A DNA stretch of 44,197 nucleotides from Nevskia sp. (lineage in GTDB: Bacteria; Pseudomonadota; Gammaproteobacteria; Nevskiales; Nevskiaceae), in contig JAUXYM010000014.1 in assembly GCA_030694365.1 (NCBI GenBank), positions 1-44,197 on the forward strand. The letters run 5' to 3'. The position numbers and the translations under genes are program-made. The notes beneath the pieces are model-generated. The model did no database searches, was not told where the DNA came from, and saw only the letters and a program-made list of their open reading frames with translations. Below are positions 26,446 through 35,948 of the stretch, piece after piece (positions within the stretch are counted from its first letter, which is position 1; the number at the start of each line of letters is the position of its first letter).

Positions 26446-28725
26446 ATGAATCTGCCTACCCCACTATCAACGCCCCCCTCGTTCAGCACCGCCTTGGCTG
26501 AACCGTTTCAACCCATCGGCATTCAGGTGAGCGACGAGCAAAAACTGGAATTGCTCGAATACTGGTTCAGTATCAAAAAGCGCAAATGGGCGATTTTGGG
26601 TTTCGCAGCAGCTTGTGCCGTCGTAGCGGGCGCAATCTCATTCGCGGTGACGCCGGTCTATCAAGGCGTCAGCACCGTCCAGATTGAACCCGGCCAGAGC
26701 AAGCTGGTTTCGTTCGAAGATGTGTACGGTGGCGCGATCCAGGCCAAGGAGCACTACCAGACCCAGATCGAGATTCTCAAGTCCCGAGAAGTCGCCGAGC
26801 GCACCGCCAAGGCCTTGAAGCTATGGGACAACCCGGAATATGCTCCTGACGAGCACGCCGATGGGTTGGTGGCGAAGCTCAAGACCATGATGGGTCTTGG
26901 GGCGCTCCAACCGCCGACGGAGGATGACTATCTTCGCGGCGCCACGAAACAACTGCAGGACAACATCAGCATCGAGCCGGTACGGCTCAGCCAACTGGTC
27001 AAGGTCAATGTGGAATCAACCGACCCCGCCCTGGCTGCCAAGCTCGCCAATGCACTGGCGGAAAATTACATTCTGAACGATCGCCTGGCCAAATTTCAGG
27101 TCAGCCAGCAGGCCAGCAAATTCCTGCAGGAGCAACTTGGAGACCTTGGAGAAAAACTGCGCGAATCGGAACAGGCTCTGCAAACTTATCGCCAAAGCAA
27201 AGGGATTGTGAGTTTGGGCGGATCCGCCCAAACCTTGGCCGGCCAGCAGGTCGGCGGCACCAACGAACAGCTGGTAGCAGCTCAGGCACGCCGGCTCCAG
27301 TTGGAAACGGTCTATCAACAGGTTGCCCGCGCTTCCAAAGAACAGTACGGCGGAATCTCGTGGATCATGCGGGACACCTCAGTTTTGGGGGCACAGGCTC
27401 GGGTGACCGAGCTTACGCAGAAGCTTGCCCAACAGTCTCAGACCTTGGGCGCTCGTAACAATCTAGTCTTGCAGACGCAGGCAGAGCTTCAAGCCGCGCA
27501 AAGCTCCTTACGGAGCTTGCAGGCAGCGGTAGTTGACAGTCTCACTCGGGAATATCAGGCAGCGCTTGCGACGGAAAAAAGCCTGGAACGTGCGCTAAGT
27601 TCAGCCCGTAGCGGCGTGGCGGAGGTCAACAAAGAAGAGTTCCAGCTCGCCGTACTCGAACGCGAGGTACAAACCAACCGCGAGCTGTACGACATGTTCA
27701 TGAGCCGCGCCAAGGAAACCAACCTGGCAGGCGAGGTTCAGGCTGCCATCGCCCGTATCGTCGATCCAGCCGTCCGTCCGGAGGCACCGATCAAGCCGAA
27801 GAAGCGTCAACTCATCCTTGTGGCGCTCGTGTTGGCTTTGTTTGCGGGGGCCGTGGTATCCGTTTTGCTGGACAAGCTCGACAATACGCTCAAGAGCGGT
27901 GAAGACGCAGAGGCGCGGCTACGCCTTCCTTTGTTGACCGCCCTTCCCGCCATTGACGAACACAATCATGAGCAGATGGCTCGCCTCTTCATCGAGGAAC
28001 CGAACAGCCAGCATGCAGAGGCTATTCGTACGGCCCGAACTGGTGTGCTGTTAAGCAGTCTCGATCAAGCCCACAAATGCATCCTTGTCACCAGTTCGAT
28101 TCCGGGCGAGGGAAAAACAACGCTGGCGATCAACCTGGCGCTCGCCCATGCGCAGACCAAGCGTACCTTGCTGCTCGACGCGGACATGCGCCGCCCGCAA
28201 ATCGGACGGCGCTTGGGCCTGAATGCGAACGCCAAAGGGCTTTCCAATCTGGTCTCTGGTCAGTCCACCTTGGCAGAATGCTTGCATACCGTTGCTGACA
28301 GCCCGTTGCTGGTGATGCCCGTCGGAGACCTCCCTCCCAACCCCTTGGAGTTGATTCTATCTGATCAATTCAAGATTGAACTGGCCCTTCTGATGCAGCA
28401 ATTCGAGATCGTCATGATCGACTCTCCTCCCGTTGAATTGGTCAGCGAGGCATTGGTCCTTGCCCCTTTGGCAACAAGCACGATCCTCGTCGCCAAAGCA
28501 ATGTCAACCCCGACCCCACTGGTTCGGAAGAGCATCGCACGCCTGCAACGTGCAGGCGCGAACATGCTCGGCGTCGTCCTGAACCAACTGGACCTTACCA
28601 AGGCCAGCACCTACCACGGGCAGCACTATGGTGCTGCGGACTATGGCTACAACTACGGTGCCGATGCCTATCGTGGTGCCGGATATTCCTCGGCAGAAGC
28701 TCGCAGTATCAGCAGCCGTTCGTGA
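26446..28725 (+). CDS. Polysaccharide co-polymerase/tyrosine autokinase (Wzc-like BY-kinase)
   Basis: About 759 residues. An N-terminal Wzz domain lies between two membrane helices (KWAILGFAAACAVVAGAISFAV near 45-66 and LILVALVLALFAGAVVSVLL near 457-476). It has VYQGVSTVQIEP and long periplasmic coiled coils. The cytoplasmic kinase has Walker A SSIPGEGKTTLAINLA near 548, Walker A' LLLDADMRRPQ and Walker B IVMIDSPPVELV. The C-terminus is a tyrosine cluster with seven Tyr (YHGQHYGAADYGYNYG onwards), the autophosphorylation tail. These proteins control chain length and export of capsule or exopolysaccharide. ATG 26446 is preferred to an in-frame start at 26419. The partner Wza exporter and tyrosine phosphatase are not in the window. 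Confidence 0.93.
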   Translation: MNLPTPLSTPPSFSTALAEPFQPIGIQVSDEQKLELLEYWFSIKKRKWAILGFAAACAVVAGAISFAVTPVYQGVSTVQIEPGQSKLVSFEDVYGGAIQAKEHYQTQIEILKSREVAERTAKALKLWDNPEYAPDEHADGLVAKLKTMMGLGALQPPTEDDYLRGATKQLQDNISIEPVRLSQLVKVNVESTDPALAAKLANALAENYILNDRLAKFQVSQQASKFLQEQLGDLGEKLRESEQALQTYRQSKGIVSLGGSAQTLAGQQVGGTNEQLVAAQARRLQLETVYQQVARASKEQYGGISWIMRDTSVLGAQARVTELTQKLAQQSQTLGARNNLVLQTQAELQAAQSSLRSLQAAVVDSLTREYQAALATEKSLERALSSARSGVAEVNKEEFQLAVLEREVQTNRELYDMFMSRAKETNLAGEVQAAIARIVDPAVRPEAPIKPKKRQLILVALVLALFAGAVVSVLLDKLDNTLKSGEDAEARLRLPLLTALPAIDEHNHEQMARLFIEEPNSQHAEAIRTARTGVLLSSLDQAHKCILVTSSIPGEGKTTLAINLALAHAQTKRTLLLDADMRRPQIGRRLGLNANAKGLSNLVSGQSTLAECLHTVADSPLLVMPVGDLPPNPLELILSDQFKIELALLMQQFEIVMIDSPPVELVSEALVLAPLATSTILVAKAMSTPTPLVRKSIARLQRAGANMLGVVLNQLDLTKASTYHGQHYGAADYGYNYGADAYRGAGYSSAEARSISSRS

Positions 28726-29207
28726 GCGCTCGTCGGACTTACCTTTGAAGTGGTCATGTACCCTTGCCAAGGCCAACCCGAACCTGACCCATGGGAAGAT
28801 GCTGATCAACAACTCAGTACTAACCTGTCTCGATGGAATCCGCTTGTAGATGAGGTTTAATGATTGCGGTTTTGTAATCGCGTCGGTTGCTTTCTAGATC
28901 TGGATGACTTAAGCGTAAAGGAGCAGCTGATCGGATATCGGCGCAACGGTGTGCATGTTTCGCCAGCGAAGACTGATCCATGGGTCGCCAGCTTTTGCTT
29001 GGTCAGGAGCCGCTTCAACTGCACGCACCCTTCAAGCTGCTTCAGATATCGATGCTCGATTGAGCCGGCTGAAGTTATCTGGTGTCACGTCATCGCGCTT
29101 AATCGATACTTTACCAACATCGAATCACCACCATCTTCGTTCATTTGAAATGCACCTGATACGAGCCACCACTCGTGGCCGGTCTCGGTCTTGTAAAGGA
29201 TTTATCA
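28726..29207. other. Gene-free stretch between autokinase and GT4 gene
   Basis: About 480 bp without a supportable gene. Short open frames exist, including one running 28864-29148, but none has a ribosome binding site or family similarity. Base composition drops toward balanced GC after 28860. This is the junction between the Wzc-type genes and the GC-rich block of glycosyltransferase and heptose genes, so it may be a recombination joint or hold a promoter. AAAGGA at 29196-29201 is the ribosome binding site of the next gene. Confidence 0.5.
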
Positions 29208-30497
29208 ATGCCTTTTCCTGCAGCCCCGGAAGTTGAGCCCTCAGATAAAAAGCTGCGGATTTGCGTCGTCTACAGCAGATCGCCGCTCCCTATGCGCCGC
29301 GCTGATCAGATGACAGTTGCACATCTCCTCGCCTTTCTCCATGCCAGGGGCCATTCGGTCGATCTGCACCATGTCGATGCTGGCGCTTCAGTGTCGCAAG
29401 ATGACCGCAACTGGCTACGTGCTCATACGCACGAAGCCAGCGCTTACAAGGTCACTCTCTGGACTATCGTGTCCGGTCTCTCAGGCCTCTTCACCAAGTT
29501 CCTACCATTACAGGTTGCGCTGTTCAGCCATCGGAAGCAGGCGCGTGAAGTTCGTCGGAAAGTACAACTTAATGGCTATGACATCCTCTATACCTATTAC
29601 TTTCGCAGCGCTGAGATCACTCGCGATCTAGGCTTTCCAACTGGCACACCGACAGAAGAACGCAGCGGCCGGCCCGCGAGTTTTCTCGCTTTTCAGCTTT
29701 CCCAGACTCTCAACGCCAGCCGTATCGCCAAGAATGCACCGAATCTCGCGATCAAGATTCTCTACGAGATAGAACGACGGTTGGTAGCGCGCTATGAAGC
29801 TCGCATCTGGCGGCATTTCACCAAGTCAATCCTGATCGGCAAGAGCGACGTTGAACAGATCCGCGCAGCCTGCGCCACGTGGGGACAGCCTTCTATTGAC
29901 AATTTTTTCTACGGCGCTCACGGAACCGATGTAAAGCGCTTCAAACCGCGTAACGACATCGCTGTCAAACGCGACCATCTCGTCTTCTCCGGAGTCATGC
30001 GTACTCCTACCAACGTACAAGCGGCTCAATGGTTTGCCCGCAACGTCTGGCCGCTAATACTCAAAGAGCGCCCACAGGCAACATGGTCGATTGTTGGACG
30101 AGAACCGACCCGGGAAGTACTGGCGCTCGGTTCATTGCCCGGGGTGAACGTCACCGGTGCGGTCGACCACCCGGCCGATCTGATCGCGGAAGCAAGCGTA
30201 TGTATTAATCCGATGCAGGCAGGAGGCGGCATGCAAAACAAACTCATCGAGTATCTGGCAAGCGGCAAGGCGGTCGTGGCGACTTCCGTGGCTAATGAAG
30301 GCATCAACGCTCCTGCCGAAGCCATCATCATTGCCGACGAACCAACCGATTTCGCCGCTGCAGTAGTGGCTCTCTTGGCGGACTCCGATAAGGCTGAAAA
30401 GCAGGGCAGATGCGCGCGCGCATACGCGCTCGCCGAATGGACGTGGGAATCCCATTTTCTCAAGCTTGAACGGGAATTTTTTGCCGCCATTCGCTGA
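29208..30497 (+). CDS. Glycosyltransferase, GT4-like (GT-B fold)
   Basis: A 429-residue cytoplasmic glycosyltransferase. The N-terminal domain (LRICVVYSRSPLPMRRADQMTVAHLLAFLHARGHSVDLHHV) and the C-terminal nucleotide-sugar domain (HLVFSGVMRTPTNVQAAQWFARNVWPLI, ATWSIVGREPTREV, GVNVTGAVDHPADLIAEASVCINPMQAGGGMQNKLIEYLASGKAVVAT) follow the GT4 pattern. The NKLIEYLASGKAVV block is the donor-binding E-x7-E-like region. Sugar specificity is unknown. AAAGGA before ATG 29208 decides the start over an upstream in-frame TTG. It is the first gene of a tight same-strand run ending with the AGE epimerase. Confidence 0.88.
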   Translation: MPFPAAPEVEPSDKKLRICVVYSRSPLPMRRADQMTVAHLLAFLHARGHSVDLHHVDAGASVSQDDRNWLRAHTHEASAYKVTLWTIVSGLSGLFTKFLPLQVALFSHRKQAREVRRKVQLNGYDILYTYYFRSAEITRDLGFPTGTPTEERSGRPASFLAFQLSQTLNASRIAKNAPNLAIKILYEIERRLVARYEARIWRHFTKSILIGKSDVEQIRAACATWGQPSIDNFFYGAHGTDVKRFKPRNDIAVKRDHLVFSGVMRTPTNVQAAQWFARNVWPLILKERPQATWSIVGREPTREVLALGSLPGVNVTGAVDHPADLIAEASVCINPMQAGGGMQNKLIEYLASGKAVVATSVANEGINAPAEAIIIADEPTDFAAAVVALLADSDKAEKQGRCARAYALAEWTWESHFLKLEREFFAAIR

Positions 30498-30521
30498 TCA
30501 CTCTGCTCCGCTCTCCGCGAC

Positions 30522-31832
30522 ATGTTCGTTCGCCGAAGATTCCTCATGCGATATTTCTTACCGATCCTCTTCAGATATTCTTCCCTAATTCTCCAGTTCC
30601 TGGTGGTGGTGCTCATCACCCGTCGGCTGGAGAAAGAGGAGGCAGGTGTCTACTTCGAAATCTTCGGCATCATCAACGCCACCTACTTCCTCTTTGGTGC
30701 CGGATTTCCCGATGGTCTCGTGCGCTTCGTTGCTCATGCCGACGCAACGGGAAAGCGCGAGGAGATTCGTTCTCTGATCGGGAGGTCGGCTCTCATGTCA
30801 GCAGTACTCGCGGCGGCGGCGATCTTGATCGGAGTTGCAGTGGGTCTCGTTTTCGAGGGGCCTCTCATCACCCGCGCAGTCATCGCAACAACCGCAGCGT
30901 GGTGGTTTTGTTATGGAGCCACCTTCTTTGCGTCGCAGATCCTAGTCGCGACCGGCCGATCTTCACTCGGTGCCTTTTTCTTCTATCCGGCGATGAACAT
31001 CGCCCTGTTCGTTACCTCGGTACCCTACCTGCTCCTCGCAGCCCGGCCGACGCTTGAACTGACACTCGCCGCAGCGGTCGGCGGTGGCATTCTCTGCGCT
31101 GGAGCGTCGAGTATCTGCGCAGTCTTGGCGACATTTTCCTACCCCGTTTCCAATAATGTGCGCGCACAAATCGCTCCTGTACTCCGATTGGGGCTGCCGA
31201 TTGGCGTGTCTCGCTTACTACAAAGCTGCCTCTACTGGATCCCAGTGTGGGCCGTGGGCTTATGGCAAGGCGTGGCAGCTGCGGCGCTCTTTGCTACCGC
31301 CTCGCGCCTCAACGTCGCCATCGCAGCAGTGATGGCGGCGATCCGTTTCACCATCCGCCCCACTATTGTGCGACTCGCCGCTCGGGACGACTGGGCAGGC
31401 ATCGGCCGCGAAGGCCAACGCACGGCAACGGTGGCAACGGTGACCGCGGTCGTGGCAACACTCGGCGCGGTAACGCTCGGCCCGCCAGTGATCGCATTCG
31501 TCTTTGGCGAACCCTATCGAGACTCGGCTTGGATCTTGGCCATCTTGATGGTTGGTACTCTCGGCGAATGCGTCGGAGGGGCCGTCGACGAGATCCTCAA
31601 GATGACGGGACGCGCAGGACTAGTGCTACGCCTTCTCGCCACGACAGTGGCGATCGAAACGGCACTCGTCGTGGCCTTTAGCCACCTGGGCCTGATGGCA
31701 ACGGCGGCGACCCAAGCCGTAGTCTTTGTCGGCATGTACGGCACGATGCTCTGGATCGTGAAGCGGCGCGATGGCACTTGGGTTGGGGCGACCGCACGAC
31801 CGAGCAAATTTCGCTCTCTCTTTGTGGGCTGA
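30522..31832 (+). CDS. Polysaccharide flippase (Wzx/MATE-like)
   Basis: A 436-residue membrane protein with about twelve helices in the polysaccharide transporter (MOP superfamily) pattern. Family-like features are the start PILFRYSSLILQFLVVVLITRRLEKEEAGVYFEIFGI, GFPDGLVRFVAHADATGKREEI, and the paired repeat beginning VLRLGLPIGVSRLLQSCLYWIPVWAVGLWQG. It would flip lipid-linked repeat units to the periplasmic face for polymerisation. An alternative ATG at 30546 would shorten it by eight residues. It lies 24 bp after the GT4 gene and 33 bp before the GT9 gene. Confidence 0.85.
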   Translation: MFVRRRFLMRYFLPILFRYSSLILQFLVVVLITRRLEKEEAGVYFEIFGIINATYFLFGAGFPDGLVRFVAHADATGKREEIRSLIGRSALMSAVLAAAAILIGVAVGLVFEGPLITRAVIATTAAWWFCYGATFFASQILVATGRSSLGAFFFYPAMNIALFVTSVPYLLLAARPTLELTLAAAVGGGILCAGASSICAVLATFSYPVSNNVRAQIAPVLRLGLPIGVSRLLQSCLYWIPVWAVGLWQGVAAAALFATASRLNVAIAAVMAAIRFTIRPTIVRLAARDDWAGIGREGQRTATVATVTAVVATLGAVTLGPPVIAFVFGEPYRDSAWILAILMVGTLGECVGGAVDEILKMTGRAGLVLRLLATTVAIETALVVAFSHLGLMATAATQAVVFVGMYGTMLWIVKRRDGTWVGATARPSKFRSLFVG

Positions 31833-31865
31833 GACGGGCGCATACGATAGGTCAGGAAAGATCAG

Positions 31866-32945
31866 ATGGCGACAATTGGCGTATTTCAGCACTGGGGTCT
31901 CGGCGATCTCGTAATGACCGTTCCGGTCCTATCGGAACTGCGACGGCTTAATCCGTCGGCCTGCATCATCCTGATGGTGCGCGGCAAGGCGCAGGCGTCC
32001 CTGATGGAAGACTCGCCTCTTATCGATGAAGTCCTGCAGGTGCCACCGAATACCGATCTCGCCGGACTCATGAGATTCTTCGCAGCGCTGCGCAGCCGGC
32101 ACTTCGACGCGGTCTATGTCGCCACGCGCATCACGCCGCTGGTGCCATTGCTGCTGCGCTTTATCTCCGGTGTGCGCACTATCATCGGAGACGCCGACCG
32201 CTTCGGATTCCTTTATACCCATCGCAATTCTCTGGATCCGACCGTTCACCGCGTCGACCGCATGCTCAAAACCCTTTCGATCTGGACGGGGTGCTCAGTG
32301 GAGAAGCCAGCATTCGACCTGCCGGTAGCGGAAGCCGCGCGTCTCTCGGCAAAGGCGCGACTGGCGGCAAGCGGCCTTGCGGACGCACGCTACTTCGCCT
32401 TCCATCCGGGCAGCAGCCGAGGGCCGGGCATCGAGAAGCGCGTGCCGATTCCACTTGTGCGCGGAGTGATCGAGGCGCTCCGGATGCGAGATCCAGAAAT
32501 GCGTTTCGTCGTGATGCTTGGGCCGGACGACATGGACTTGGTACCGCAATTCGAAGCCTTTCCAGCAGACGTGGTACTAATATCCGGGAGCAGTCTCGAC
32601 GAGACAAAAGCCATTTTGTCACGCGCCATTGGTTTCCTAGGCAGTGATTCCGCGCTCGGCCACATTGCCGCTAGCTGGGGGGTTCCTACCATCACCGCAG
32701 TCGGCCCCACCAACCCGAACGAGACGCGCCCCTGGGGGGCGCTTTCACATGTGATCGCCAGCCGGGAAGAACTCGCCTGTCGTCCCTGCTGGTTCACTCC
32801 GCTCAAGGGACACTGCCCACATGATCGTCGCTGCATGACCGGGATAACCGTAGAGCAGATCATGGACGACGTCTCCCTCCTTCCTCCTGTAGCAGGCGTT
32901 CCCGTCCATTCGACTGTAATGGTCTCAACTTCAGAGAAGCTGTGA
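31866..32945 (+). CDS. Glycosyltransferase family 9 (heptosyltransferase-like)
   Basis: A 359-residue GT9-type transferase, the family of LPS core heptosyltransferases that use ADP-heptose. N-terminal GVFQHWGLGDLVMTVPVLSELR is the classic GT9 start (G-x-GD). The donor domain has YFAFHPGSSRGPGIEKRVP, GSDSALGHIAASWGVPTITAVGPTNPNETRPWG and a cysteine-rich end (CRPCWFTPLKGHCPHDRRC) seen in this family. AGGAAAG precedes ATG 31866. It sits directly before hldE, so ADP-heptose is the likely donor. It could build a heptose-containing surface glycan or the LPS core. Confidence 0.9.
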   Translation: MATIGVFQHWGLGDLVMTVPVLSELRRLNPSACIILMVRGKAQASLMEDSPLIDEVLQVPPNTDLAGLMRFFAALRSRHFDAVYVATRITPLVPLLLRFISGVRTIIGDADRFGFLYTHRNSLDPTVHRVDRMLKTLSIWTGCSVEKPAFDLPVAEAARLSAKARLAASGLADARYFAFHPGSSRGPGIEKRVPIPLVRGVIEALRMRDPEMRFVVMLGPDDMDLVPQFEAFPADVVLISGSSLDETKAILSRAIGFLGSDSALGHIAASWGVPTITAVGPTNPNETRPWGALSHVIASREELACRPCWFTPLKGHCPHDRRCMTGITVEQIMDDVSLLPPVAGVPVHSTVMVSTSEKL

Positions 32946-32946
32946 C

Positions 32947-34413
32947 ATGAGTCTGGAAGCAATCAGTTCTTGGGAGGACGCAAAGATTGTCGTCCTCGGC
33001 GACGTGATGCTCGACCGCTTCGTCTACGGTCGCGTCGAGCGCGTCTCGCCGGAAGCGCCCATTCCCGTCGTTCATCACCAGTCCGAGCGCTCGATGCTCG
33101 GCGGTGCGGCCAACGTTGCGCGAAACGTGGTGGCGCTCGGCGGCCGCGCAACGCTGGTCGGGGTCCTCGGCGACGACGCGGACGGCGACATAGTCGCTGA
33201 TCGGCTGTGCGGCGAGGACGGCATCACCGGCCGCTTCGTCCGCGTCGCCGGCCACCCCACCACGGTCAAGACCCGCTTTGTGTCGGGCTCGCAGCAGATC
33301 ATGCGTCTCGACGTCGAGCGCCTGCTCGTGGTTGATCCGGCGACCGAAGACGCGATCGTCGAGCGCGTCGTCGAGGGCCTTGCGGACGCTGCGGCACTCA
33401 TCCTCTCCGACTACGCCAAGGGCGTGTTGTCGCCGCCGGTCATCCGTCGGGTGATCGAAGCGGCGCGGGCGCGCTCGGTGCCGGTGGTGGTCGATCCGAA
33501 GACGCGCGACGTCGCCCGCTACGCCGGTGCCTCGGTGATGACGCCGAACGCCTCCGAGGCGACGATGATCGCCGGCATCGACTGCTCGATCGCCGAAAAC
33601 GTCGACGCCGCCGCCAAGGCGATCCGCGAGCAGGCGGGGGTAGACGCCGTCGTCCTCACGCGCGGCGCGCAGGGCATGACGATCTGGGCGCCGGCCGAGG
33701 GCGGCGAGCGCTCGATCGACATTCCGACGGTCGCGACCGAGGTCTTTGACGTCTCCGGTGCCGGAGACACGGTGGTGGCCACCCTGTCGTTGGCGTTGAC
33801 CGCCGGCGCCCCTGTCTCCGAAGCGGCACGCATAGCCAATGCCGCCGCCGGCATCGCTGTCGGCAAGCGCGGCACGGCGGTTGTGCGGGCGCGCGAACTC
33901 GCCCAAGCACTCGCTTTCAGTGCCGAGCGCGGGAACCCCAAGATCGTGTCCGCAGAGGCCGCAGCGGAGATGATCGCCGACTGGAAGGAGCACGGCCTCA
34001 AAGTCGGCTTCACCAATGGCTGCTTCGATCTTCTGCATCCCGGCCACGTGGAACTGCTCCGGCGCGCGCGAGCGACCTGCGATCGGCTCGTGGTGGCGCT
34101 CAATACTGATGCCTCGGTGCGTCGCCTCAAGGGACCAACGCGCCCGGTACAGAACGAGACCGCCCGTTCGATCGTCATGGCGTCGATCGAAAACGTCGAC
34201 CTTGTCACCCTGTTTGACGAGGCCACTCCGATGGGCCTTATCGAGCTCCTGCGGCCCGACCGACTCATCAAAGGGGCTGACTACACCGTGGAGACGGTGG
34301 TCGGCTCCGGCTTCGTCCGATCCTACGGCGGAGAGGTGGTGCTAGTACCGCTTGAGCATGGACACAGTACGACCAACATCATCGCCCGCAGCCGGGAGCC
34401 GGCCGCGTCATGA
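32947..34413 (+). CDS. hldE: Bifunctional heptose 7-phosphate kinase/heptose 1-phosphate adenylyltransferase
   Basis: Catalyses two steps to ADP-D-glycero-D-manno-heptose: phosphorylation at C1, then adenylylation. The 488 residues comprise an N-terminal ribokinase-like domain (VVLGDVMLDRFVYGRVERVSPEAPIPVV; ATP/anion hole DVSGAGDTVVATLSLAL near 266-282) and a C-terminal nucleotidyltransferase domain from about 345 (VGFTNGCFDLLHPGHVELLRRA, NTDASVRRLKGPTRPV, IKGADYTVETVVG). All signature residues are present. It begins one base after the GT9 stop and overlaps gmhB by 4 bp (ATGA). ADP-heptose made here is also a known signal to mammalian ALPK1; no claim is made about host contact. Confidence 0.97.
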   Translation: MSLEAISSWEDAKIVVLGDVMLDRFVYGRVERVSPEAPIPVVHHQSERSMLGGAANVARNVVALGGRATLVGVLGDDADGDIVADRLCGEDGITGRFVRVAGHPTTVKTRFVSGSQQIMRLDVERLLVVDPATEDAIVERVVEGLADAAALILSDYAKGVLSPPVIRRVIEAARARSVPVVVDPKTRDVARYAGASVMTPNASEATMIAGIDCSIAENVDAAAKAIREQAGVDAVVLTRGAQGMTIWAPAEGGERSIDIPTVATEVFDVSGAGDTVVATLSLALTAGAPVSEAARIANAAAGIAVGKRGTAVVRARELAQALAFSAERGNPKIVSAEAAAEMIADWKEHGLKVGFTNGCFDLLHPGHVELLRRARATCDRLVVALNTDASVRRLKGPTRPVQNETARSIVMASIENVDLVTLFDEATPMGLIELLRPDRLIKGADYTVETVVGSGFVRSYGGEVVLVPLEHGHSTTNIIARSREPAAS

Positions 34414-34937
34414 GCCCCACGCAGAAGAGGACCTTCAGGGCTTGGGCCCTGCTTGATCGCGACGGGACGATCATCGTGGACAAGATCTACCTTAGCGATC
34501 CAAACGGCATCGAGTTTGCTTCGGGTGCCCTCAACGGGATGCGGCTGTTGCGCGACGCCGGCTTCGGCCTCGTCCTCGTCACCAACCAGTCGGGCATCGC
34601 GCGTGGCTACTTTGACAATGCGGCGCTCGCCACCGTCCACGCCCGGCTCGTCGAACTACTGGCGAGCGAGGGACTGACGCTTGAGGCCATCAAACACTGC
34701 CCCCATGGACCGAACGACGGCTGCGACTGCCGCAAGCCAGCGCCGGGCATGATCAGGGCGGCGATGGAGGATCTCGGCTTCGACCCCACCCGTGCGGTGA
34801 TGATCGGCGACAGCGACGCCGACATGGGGGCGGCGACGGCCGGCATCCCCGGGATTCGCATTGATCTGAATGGCGGAAGCGACGTCGCCACCGACTTCCT
34901 TCAGGCCGCACGCCGCGCCGCTGCCTTGTTTTCCTAA
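34410..34937 (+). CDS. gmhB: D-glycero-D-manno-heptose 1,7-bisphosphate 7-phosphatase
   Basis: A 175-residue HAD-superfamily phosphatase acting between the two HldE steps. The nucleophile motif LLDRDGTIIVD has Asp16 and Asp18. VLVTNQSGIARGYF is motif II. The zinc-binding loop CPHGPNDGCDCRKP carries the Cys/His ligands, and MIGDSDADMGAA holds the magnesium-binding acidic residues. Start overlaps the hldE stop by 4 bp and hldD follows after 21 bp, so the three genes are translationally linked. Confidence 0.95.
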   Translation: MSPTQKRTFRAWALLDRDGTIIVDKIYLSDPNGIEFASGALNGMRLLRDAGFGLVLVTNQSGIARGYFDNAALATVHARLVELLASEGLTLEAIKHCPHGPNDGCDCRKPAPGMIRAAMEDLGFDPTRAVMIGDSDADMGAATAGIPGIRIDLNGGSDVATDFLQAARRAAALFS

Positions 34938-34958
34938 CAGATTTCGGAGACCGTCGAT

Positions 34959-35948
34959 ATGTATGTCATCACCGGTGGCGCTGGATTCATCGGCTCCAAT
35001 GTCGCTGCCTCGCTTGATGACGACGGAGCCGACGTCGTCATCGTCGACTGGCTCGGCAGCGACGATTTCAAATGGCGCAACATCGCCAAGCGGCGGCTGC
35101 GCGACATCGTCGTACCAGAAGCGCTGTTCCCCTTCCTTGACGCCAATGCCGGAGCGATCCGCGGCATCGTCCACATGGGCGCGATCTCGACGACCACCGA
35201 GCGCGACGCCGACTCAATCGTGCGCAACAACTTCCGCCTTTCGGTCGACCTGTGGACCTTCGCCGCGCGAGCCGGCATCCCGCTCGTCTACGCCTCCTCC
35301 GCCGCCACCTACGGCGACGACACCCGGGGCTTCATCGACGCCGCCGACGAGCCACATCTCGCCGGACTGCGCCCGCTCAACGCCTACGGCTGGAGCAAGC
35401 ATGTCTTCGATCGCTGGGTCGCACGCACCCTGGAGAAGGGGGAAGCGACGCCACCGCGCTGGGCCGGCCTCAAGTTCTTCAACGTCTACGGACCGAACGA
35501 ATATCACAAGGGCGGCCAGCGCTCGGTGGCGGTACAACTCCACGCCCAGATCCGCGAAAAGGGTTCTGTGCGGCTCTTCCGCTCCGACAACCCTGACTAC
35601 GCCGACGGCGAACAGCTACGCGACTTCGTCTGGGTGGGCGACTGCGTGGACGTGGCGCGATGGGCGCTCGAAGACGTCTCTGCTCCCTCGGGCCTCTACA
35701 ACGTCGGTTCGGGGGAGGCCCGCTCTTTTCGTTACAAGGCGGAGATTATTTTTCGCGAGCTAGGACTTGAGCCGAATATAGACTTCATCGACCTGCCAGA
35801 CGCGCTCAAGGGCAAATATCAGTACTACACGCGCGCCTCACTCGACAAATTGCGGGCGGCTGGATATACCAAGCCGACCACCTCGCTGGAGAAGGGATTG
35901 CACCTCTACGTCCAGAACTATCTTGAGTCGGCCGCCCTTTACCGATGA
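34959..35948 (+). CDS. hldD: ADP-L-glycero-D-manno-heptose 6-epimerase
   Basis: A 329-residue extended short-chain dehydrogenase that inverts C6 of ADP-D,D-heptose to ADP-L,D-heptose, using bound NADP. GGAGFIGSN binds the cofactor; the diagnostic VDWLGSDDFKWRNIAKRRLRD segment replaces that of GalE-type enzymes. YASSAATYGD and YGWSK hold the catalytic Ser/Tyr/Lys. FFNVYGPNEYHKGGQRSVAVQL and DGEQLRDFVWVGDCVDVARWAL are HldD blocks. CGGAGA precedes the ATG. Completes the ADP-heptose pathway apart from the first isomerase GmhA, which is not in the window. Confidence 0.96.
   Translation: MYVITGGAGFIGSNVAASLDDDGADVVIVDWLGSDDFKWRNIAKRRLRDIVVPEALFPFLDANAGAIRGIVHMGAISTTTERDADSIVRNNFRLSVDLWTFAARAGIPLVYASSAATYGDDTRGFIDAADEPHLAGLRPLNAYGWSKHVFDRWVARTLEKGEATPPRWAGLKFFNVYGPNEYHKGGQRSVAVQLHAQIREKGSVRLFRSDNPDYADGEQLRDFVWVGDCVDVARWALEDVSAPSGLYNVGSGEARSFRYKAEIIFRELGLEPNIDFIDLPDALKGKYQYYTRASLDKLRAAGYTKPTTSLEKGLHLYVQNYLESAALYR

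Noticed and set aside
28864..29148. 94-codon open frame between the autokinase and GT4 genes
   Set aside because: No usable start context, no domain similarity and Cys/Ser-rich random-like composition.
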